A DNA stretch of 64,000 bases. Origin: Planctomycetota bacterium. GTDB lineage: Bacteria > Planctomycetota > UBA8742 > UBA2392. The DNA lies in the NCBI GenBank assembly GCA_019636215.1, contig JAHBXZ010000006.1, positions 124,001 through 188,000 of the forward strand, written 5' to 3'. Both the position numbers and the translations under genes were made by a program. Below are positions 59,386-64,000 of the stretch, in pieces. A model generated the notes under the pieces. It made no database searches, was not told where the DNA came from, and worked only from the letters and a program-made list of their open reading frames with translations. Each line of letters starts with the position of its first letter. Positions within the stretch are counted from its first letter, which is position 1.

Positions 59386-60054
59386 ATGAACGCGCCTGAC
59401 CGTGCCCGCGACAAAATACTGTTCCTGCTGAAGACAAAGGGGCCCCAGCAGGCCTCCGCGCTGGCCCGCAAGCTTGCCGTAACCCCGATGGCGGTGCGCC
59501 AGCACCTGTACCAGATGCAGCAGCGGGGCCAGGTCGAATTCAACGACGAGCGCCGCAAGGTCGGCCGTCCCGCGCGCATCTGGCAGCTCACACGCGAAAC
59601 CGGCGGGCACTTCCCGGACAGCCACGGCGAGCTGGCTGTCGGGATACTGCAGGCGGCCAGCGCGGCATTCGGGCCCGACGGCATTCGCAGGCTGATTGAC
59701 CAGCGCACCCGCGCCCAGGCCCGCAGCTACGCCCGCCGAGTCACCCGCACCATGGACCTGAAGCAGAAAGTCGCCGAGCTTGCCGCCATCCGCCGCGAAG
59801 AGGGCTATATGGCCGAGTTCGAGCAAAGGCCCGACGGCACGCTGGTGCTGATTGAAAATCACTGCCCGATCTGTGCGGCAGCCCAAAGCTGCCAGGACCT
59901 GTGCCGCGGCGAGGTGCAGCTGTTCAGCAAGCTTCTGGGCGGCGCCCGCATCGAGCGCACCGAACACATCGTCCAGGGCCACCGGCGTTGTGTGTACGAG
60001 ATCCGGGGAAAGGGCGCGGCCGGTCGGCCGCCTGCAGCCCGCAGCCGTCAATAG
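59386..60054 (+). CDS. SufR-like helix-turn-helix regulator with cluster-type cysteines
   Basis: 222 residues. N-terminal winged helix (QQASALARKLAVTPMAVRQHLYQM, wing VGRPARIWQLT). The C-terminal domain has ENHCPICAAAQSCQDLCRGE (Cys160, 163, 169, 173) and a later Cys202, the pattern of SufR/DeoR-like regulators that bind an iron-sulfur cluster. So it likely senses iron, oxidation or cluster supply. A palindromic operator sits in its own promoter, arguing for autoregulation and possible control of the divergent VOC gene. The MoaD-like gene follows after 100 bp. Confidence 0.85.
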   Translation: MNAPDRARDKILFLLKTKGPQQASALARKLAVTPMAVRQHLYQMQQRGQVEFNDERRKVGRPARIWQLTRETGGHFPDSHGELAVGILQAASAAFGPDGIRRLIDQRTRAQARSYARRVTRTMDLKQKVAELAAIRREEGYMAEFEQRPDGTLVLIENHCPICAAAQSCQDLCRGEVQLFSKLLGGARIERTEHIVQGHRRCVYEIRGKGAAGRPPAARSRQ

Positions 60055-60154
60055 TCTCGGCAGACTGCGCTTACCCTTGGTTCGCACTTCTTGCGTCCTC
60101 GACCAGCTTGCCTTTGCGGCGGACGCAACCGATCATGCGCGACCCGGGGTCCAC

Positions 60155-60433
60155 ATGGCCAAAGTCTCTTTCGCCCGCCACCTGTACCGCTTCTTTCCCG
60201 GCCTTGAAGGCCGCGAGGTTCACGTGCAGGCGGCCAATGTGGCCCAGGTACTTTCGGAACTGGAGAAGCAGTACCCGGGCTTTGCCCTGTACATCACGGA
60301 CGAGCGCGGAAGCCTGCGCCAGCACGTGAACATCTTTGTGGGCGAAGAAATGGTGGTTGATCGCAAAGCCCTGAGCGACCGGCTCAAGGAAGACTCGCAC
60401 GTGTACATCATGCAGGCCCTGTCCGGCGGCTAG
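60155..60433 (+). CDS. MoaD/ThiS-like ubiquitin-fold protein ending in Gly-Gly
   Basis: 92 residues. Beta-grasp pattern (VSFARHLYRFFP, NVAQVLSELEKQYPG, HVNIFVGEEMVVD) with the C-terminal SGG needed for adenylation and sulfur transfer or conjugation. No moaE, moeB, thiF or thiG is in the window, so a molybdopterin or thiamine role is not supported by context. It sits 77 bp before the beta-propeller gene, a pairing I believe recurs in other phyla (from memory). Confidence 0.88.
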   Translation: MAKVSFARHLYRFFPGLEGREVHVQAANVAQVLSELEKQYPGFALYITDERGSLRQHVNIFVGEEMVVDRKALSDRLKEDSHVYIMQALSGG

Positions 60434-60510
60434 GCCGGCAACAAAACCGCAGTCTGAACGCGCAGCGTAAGCAAGCACCTTTTCCTGAGCCGACAAACAA
60501 GGAGCCAACC

Positions 60511-61851
60511 ATGGCCAAGAAGAAGGCAGCAAAGAAAGCCGCAAAGAAGCCTGCAAAGAAGGCCGTAAGGAAGCCTGCGAAGAAGGCTGCAAAGAAGCCC
60601 GCAAAGAAAGCCGCAGCCAGGCCCGTTACCAGCAGCGCCAGGCTCTCGCCGCGCGCTGGCCGCATCATCCTGGGCACGCGCAAGGGCACGTTCATTCTTG
60701 AGCGTGGCAAGGGCGGCTGGAAGTCCAGTGTTTCGCACCACGGCGTGCCAATCTCGTTCGCTGCCAGCGACCCGCGCACCGGCACGATCTGGTCGTTCCT
60801 GGATCACGGCCACTGGGGCAGCAAGATTTCGCGCAGCGACGACGGCGGCAAGACCTGGCGCGACGCCACCCAGATCATGTACCCCCAAGGCGCGCGCCTC
60901 ATCGACGGTTTCGACACGCTGGATGGCAAGCCGATTGACCCCTTTGCCCCGCCCTCAGATACGCCCAAGCGCCCGCGGTTCAAGGACGCAAAGCTGCTGA
61001 AGCTGTGGGTCATGAACTTCGGCGGCGCCGACAGGCCCGGCCGCATCATGGTAGGCACCATTCCCGGCGGCCTGTTTGTCAGCAACGACGACGGCCAAAG
61101 CTGGGAGCTGAACCGCCCGCTGTGGAACCATGATTCACGCGGCGGAGACCTGTTCAACGGCGACGGAAACGGCGTCATGAACTGGGGCGGCACACCCGCG
61201 GCCATAGGCACCGGCGAGTTCGCCCCCGGCATTCACAGCATTGCCGTCGACCCGCGCAACAGCAGCCGATATCTGGTTGCCATTTCCAGCGCGGGCGTGC
61301 TGGAAACCACCGACGACGGCCGCACCTGGCAAGGCCGCAACAAGGGTCTGCGCATGGAGTACATGCCCAACCCCGAGGCCGACTGGGGCCACGACCCGCA
61401 CTTTGTGAGCCTTTGCCCGGCCAACCCCGACCACGTGTGGCAGCAGAATCACTGCGGCATTTTCTACAGCACCGATGGAGCCACGCAGTGGAAGATGGTC
61501 AGCAAGCAGGGCAACACGCCGCACTTCGGTTTTCCTGTCGCGGTGGACGAGCAGGACGGCCGCCGCGCCTGGGTCGTGCCCCATAAAGCCGACGATTCGC
61601 GCATGGCCATCAACGGTGCGCTGGCGGTGTGCCGCACGGATGACGGCGGCCGCACGTGGCGTGAGCAGCGCAAGGGACTGCCGCAGTCTGGGGCGTTCGA
61701 TACCGTGTACCGCCACGCGCTGGATGTCGCGGGCAGCAGCCTGGCGTTCGGCAGCACTACCGGCAACCTGTACCTGAGTGACAACGGCGGCGACAACTGG
61801 GTCAGCCTGGGCAGCAGCTTTCCGCCCATTTACTCCGTGCGGTTTGCCTAG
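60511..61851 (+). CDS. Beta-propeller (sialidase/BNR-like) protein with histone-H1-like lysine tail
   Basis: 446 residues. Residues 1-37 are KKAAKKPAKKA repeats resembling histone H1 or bacterial HU-tail segments. From about residue 50 there is a six- or seven-bladed propeller with Asp-box motifs S-x-D-G/D-G-x-T/S-W: SRSDDGGKTW, SNDDGQSW, TTDDGRTW, STDGATQW, RTDDGGRTW and SDNGGDNW. No signal peptide, so cytoplasmic despite the extracellular flavour of the fold. It follows the MoaD-like gene with AAGGAG; a terminator follows. A lysine-rich tail beside a ubiquitin-like protein is noteworthy. Confidence 0.88.
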   Translation: MAKKKAAKKAAKKPAKKAVRKPAKKAAKKPAKKAAARPVTSSARLSPRAGRIILGTRKGTFILERGKGGWKSSVSHHGVPISFAASDPRTGTIWSFLDHGHWGSKISRSDDGGKTWRDATQIMYPQGARLIDGFDTLDGKPIDPFAPPSDTPKRPRFKDAKLLKLWVMNFGGADRPGRIMVGTIPGGLFVSNDDGQSWELNRPLWNHDSRGGDLFNGDGNGVMNWGGTPAAIGTGEFAPGIHSIAVDPRNSSRYLVAISSAGVLETTDDGRTWQGRNKGLRMEYMPNPEADWGHDPHFVSLCPANPDHVWQQNHCGIFYSTDGATQWKMVSKQGNTPHFGFPVAVDEQDGRRAWVVPHKADDSRMAINGALAVCRTDDGGRTWREQRKGLPQSGAFDTVYRHALDVAGSSLAFGSTTGNLYLSDNGGDNWVSLGSSFPPIYSVRFA

Positions 61852-61863
61852 TCAGCCTGAACC

Positions 61864-61897
61864 AAAAGCCCGGGCCGGCAAGCCCGGGCTTTCCTTT
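61864..61897 (+). terminator. Terminator of the beta-propeller gene
   Basis: AAGCCCGGG / CCCGGGCTT around a CCGGCAAG loop, then TTCCTTT. Confidence 0.8.
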
Positions 61898-61977
61898 GGG
61901 CCCGAAATCCGCAACCCGGGCCGGTTGCGCATGGGCCGCGCAAGGCTAAAACGCTGGCCTGACTGTCGGAGATCGCC

Positions 61978-63171
61978 GTGGCCCACAACCTGTCGCAGTG
62001 GTGTGCAGCAGAGATTGACTCGCTGAAGTCGCGCAGCCTGTTTCACATGCCCAAGGTTCATTCCACGCCAGTTGGCGCGCGCGTGGTGATTGAGGGCCGG
62101 CGCGTCATCCAGCTTTCGAACAACAGTTACCTGGGGCTGAGCACACACCCCAGGGTTGTAGAGGCCGCGCAGCGCGCGATTGAAAAGTACGGCGTCGGGA
62201 CCGGTGCCGTGCGCCCGATCAGCGGCACGATGGACCTGCACGTTGAGTGCGAAGAAAAGATCGCCAGGTTCAAGGGCACCGAAAGCGCCCTGCTGTTCCA
62301 GAGCGGCTTCACGGCCAACGTGGGCGTGGTCAGCACACTGGCCGTTGAAGGCGACCACATTGTCAGCGATGAGCTGAACCACGCCAGCATCATTGATGGC
62401 GCACGCCTGAGCAAAGCCACGCGCGCGGTGTACCGCCACAAGGATCACGCGCACCTGGAAGAACTGCTGAAGGAAGCCCGCGGCCCCAAGGCAATCAAGG
62501 GCAAGATCCTGGTTGTCACCGACGGCGTCTTTTCCATGGACGGCGACGTGGCCGACCTGCCGGCCGTGCTGGCGGCCTGCGACAAGTACGACGCCATTCC
62601 CATGGTGGACGACGCCCACGCCACCGGCGTGATGGGTGAAAAGGGCCGCGGCACTGCCTGGGCGCAGCATGTTCATGAACGCTGGACGCTTACCGTCGGC
62701 ACGCTTTCCAAGGCGATTCCTGTTGTCGGCGGTTACTTCGCCGGGCCAAAGGTCGTCAAGGAGTACCTGATTGCGAAGGCCCGGCCGTTTCTGTTCAGCG
62801 CATCGGCCCCGCCGATGGTGGTTGCGGCGGTTTCGGCCTGCATTGATGTAATGGAAACCGAACCCCAGCACCATGCGCGCCTGTGGGAGAACACAAAGTT
62901 CTTCAAGGACGGGCTGAAGGCGCTGGGCTTCAACACCGGCAACAGTGTCAGCCCCGTCACGCCCGTAATCATCGGTGAAGGCGCCAAGGCGGCCAGGTTC
63001 AGCGACCTGCTGCTGCAAAACGGAGTGTACGCGCAGGGCATTTACTTCCCGATGGTGGCCGAGAAGCTGTCGCGTGTGCGCACGATTGTCAGCGCGGCGC
63101 ACTCGCAACAGGACCTGCAGGAAGCACTGGACGTGTTCCAGAAGTGCGGCAAGGAACTCGGGCTGATCTAG
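61978..63171 (+). CDS. Alpha-oxoamine synthase, probably glycine C-acetyltransferase (KBL)
   Basis: 397 residues, GTG start with CGGAG. PLP enzyme of aminotransferase fold-type I: NNSYLGLSTHPRV, GTGAVRPISGTMDLH, the PLP-stacking SDELNHASIIDG, VDDAHATGVMG, and the PLP lysine in TLSKAIPVVGGY. Length and the ISGT motif fit 2-amino-3-ketobutyrate CoA ligase. 8-Amino-7-oxononanoate synthase or serine palmitoyltransferase are related alternatives. No tdh or bio genes are adjacent to settle it. Confidence 0.85.
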   Translation: MAHNLSQWCAAEIDSLKSRSLFHMPKVHSTPVGARVVIEGRRVIQLSNNSYLGLSTHPRVVEAAQRAIEKYGVGTGAVRPISGTMDLHVECEEKIARFKGTESALLFQSGFTANVGVVSTLAVEGDHIVSDELNHASIIDGARLSKATRAVYRHKDHAHLEELLKEARGPKAIKGKILVVTDGVFSMDGDVADLPAVLAACDKYDAIPMVDDAHATGVMGEKGRGTAWAQHVHERWTLTVGTLSKAIPVVGGYFAGPKVVKEYLIAKARPFLFSASAPPMVVAAVSACIDVMETEPQHHARLWENTKFFKDGLKALGFNTGNSVSPVTPVIIGEGAKAARFSDLLLQNGVYAQGIYFPMVAEKLSRVRTIVSAAHSQQDLQEALDVFQKCGKELGLI

Positions 63172-63189
63172 CGCCGGCGGCCCGAACCA

Positions 63190-63603
63190 CTAACCCACCA
63201 TCACCAGCGCCTGGCTGGGCACAATCTGCTGGCCGGCAGGCACGTTGGGATTGCTGCCGTTCTGGCCCACCATGCTGGTCAGGTGGCAGGCGGGCTTGCC
63301 CTGGAACTTCACCTTGAAGCTGCCCATCTTGTAGGTCGCCGGGCCCATGAACTGGCCTGACATGACGCCGCCGTTGACTCCGGCCTCGTCGCCGTTGGAC
63401 ATCGGGATCATCGAGTTCTGCACGATGGCCGGCATGTTGGAGATCTTGACCATCATCGCGCAGGTGCCCGCATTGGCCGTGGGGCACTGGGCGATGTTGG
63501 GGTACGGAATCGGCACTGGCGAAGGCGATGGCGGCGCGGGCGTCAGGCAGACGTCGGGCATGCCCATGCACATTCCGGCTGCGGTACAGGATGCTGGAAA
63601 CAT
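63190..63603 (-). CDS. DUF4150 (PAAR-like) protein
   Basis: 137 residues. It begins MFPASCTAAGMCMGMPDVC and contains the PAAR-like phrases TPAPPSPSPVPIPYPN and VNGGVMSGQFMGPATYKMGS. DUF4150 proteins cap the VgrG spike of type VI secretion systems and carry effectors. Next to a DUF3540 protein on the same strand, as in type VI-associated clusters. Confidence 0.88.
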   Translation of the reverse strand: MFPASCTAAGMCMGMPDVCLTPAPPSPSPVPIPYPNIAQCPTANAGTCAMMVKISNMPAIVQNSMIPMSNGDEAGVNGGVMSGQFMGPATYKMGSFKVKFQGKPACHLTSMVGQNGSNPNVPAGQQIVPSQALVMVG

Positions 63604-63628
63604 GGTGTTCTCCGATCTTTGCCGATGC

Positions 63629-64000
63629 TTAACCCAGGTAAATCTTGTCGCCGTCCAGCTTCACGTCTTCCTTGGCCTTAACCAGAAACCGCTTGGCTGT
63701 GGTCTGGCTGATTTCATCAATGTCGGTGCGTTCGCGGCCGGCGCGAACCTGCATCAGACCCTTGATCCAGCGCCAGGCGGTGTCGGCCTTTTCAGTCACG
63801 CTGCGGGCAATCAGCTCCAGTTTGCCGGCGCGCAGCCGGACATTGGGGCTGTGCAGCTCCAGTCCCTTGGCGGCCTTGAGCGTGATTTCGCCGCGCGGCG
63901 CAGAGAACACCGCATCGGCCGGAAACTGAAAGTGCATCGCGCCCTTGGCCTTCAGCACACCGATCACGAACCACTTGCCCTGCTGGCCGATGGCCAGCAC
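63629..64000 (-). CDS. DUF3540-like protein, C-terminal part (runs off the window)
   Basis: The frame is open at the right edge; 123 C-terminal residues are visible. It has the beta-helix-like repeats FSAPRGEITLKAAKGLELHSP and VRLRAGKLELIARSV followed by the DUF3540 end (QTTAKRFLVKAKEDVKLDGDKIYLG). The family accompanies VgrG/DUF4150 in type VI-type clusters. 25 bp upstream of the DUF4150 gene in the same operon. Confidence 0.85.
   Translation of the reverse strand: MLAIGQQGKWFVIGVLKAKGAMHFQFPADAVFSAPRGEITLKAAKGLELHSPNVRLRAGKLELIARSVTEKADTAWRWIKGLMQVRAGRERTDIDEISQTTAKRFLVKAKEDVKLDGDKIYLG

Overview
This is a gene-dense, very high-GC bacterial chromosome segment. It has 62 protein-coding genes that I can support, one tmRNA, no rRNA and no tRNA. 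Taxonomic assignment is by inference only. Scattered housekeeping genes with little operon conservation, DUF4091 and DUF2752 proteins, an FlgI-like lipoprotein without flagellar genes, monoheme c-type domains on Ig-like lipoproteins, and glycine-radical-less NrdD-like and type VI-associated proteins together look most like a Planctomycetota or other PVC-group bacterium. Myxococcota-like lineages cannot be excluded.

Layout. 0-4 kb: the tail of a surface protein, a TPR protein and a convergent XRE-TPR regulator, then a structured non-coding stretch. 4-11 kb: a hypothetical, a lipoprotein, a methyltransferase, nadC, a gene-poor AT-rich and repeat-rich gap, a STAS protein, a phosphofructokinase, a membrane protein and an EF-hand protein. 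11-18 kb: redoxin-DUF1858, arginine decarboxylase-agmatinase (polyamine synthesis), dnaX-ybaB and a Crp/Fnr regulator. 18-31 kb: HAD phosphatase, rhomboid, the NrdD-like protein, FlgI-like lipoprotein, smc, sdaA, gltX and DUF2752. 31-46 kb: DUF4091, a small membrane protein, radA, a Fic protein with its operator array, ribD, an MFS exporter, an LRR protein, a CaCA exchanger, a carboxypeptidase-regulatory-like protein, a Ycf46-type ATPase and a peroxiredoxin. 46-53 kb: selD, recA, an AhpD-like protein, hemE, a lipoprotein and a YhcC-type radical SAM protein. 53-64 kb: a three-gene heme/beta-barrel operon, a GH18-LysM protein, tmRNA, a SufR-like regulator, a MoaD-like protein, a histone-tailed beta-propeller, an alpha-oxoamine synthase and the edge of a type VI-associated cluster.

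Main points. (1) The organism appears to use selenocysteine: selD itself (UGA at codon 22) and an AhpD-like protein (Cys-Val-Tyr-UGA) are both split by in-frame UGA codons at redox positions, so gene callers would truncate or miss them. (2) At least eight genes carry a TANNNT -10 element exactly six bases before the ATG, putting the transcription start on the start codon: leaderless mRNAs are common here, alongside genes with AAGGAG-type sites. (3) Three loci look like uncharacterised systems: an ATP-cone/NrdD-like protein lacking the glycyl radical, a SufR-like regulator with a ubiquitin-like MoaD protein and a lysine-tailed beta-propeller, and a monoheme lipoprotein/CxxCH beta-barrel/monoheme lipoprotein operon. 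(4) A 12-bp palindrome TTGACNNGTCAA occurs four times. (5) Intergenic regions carry many palindromic and degenerate tandem repeats, one of which seems to have entered hemE and another speB.
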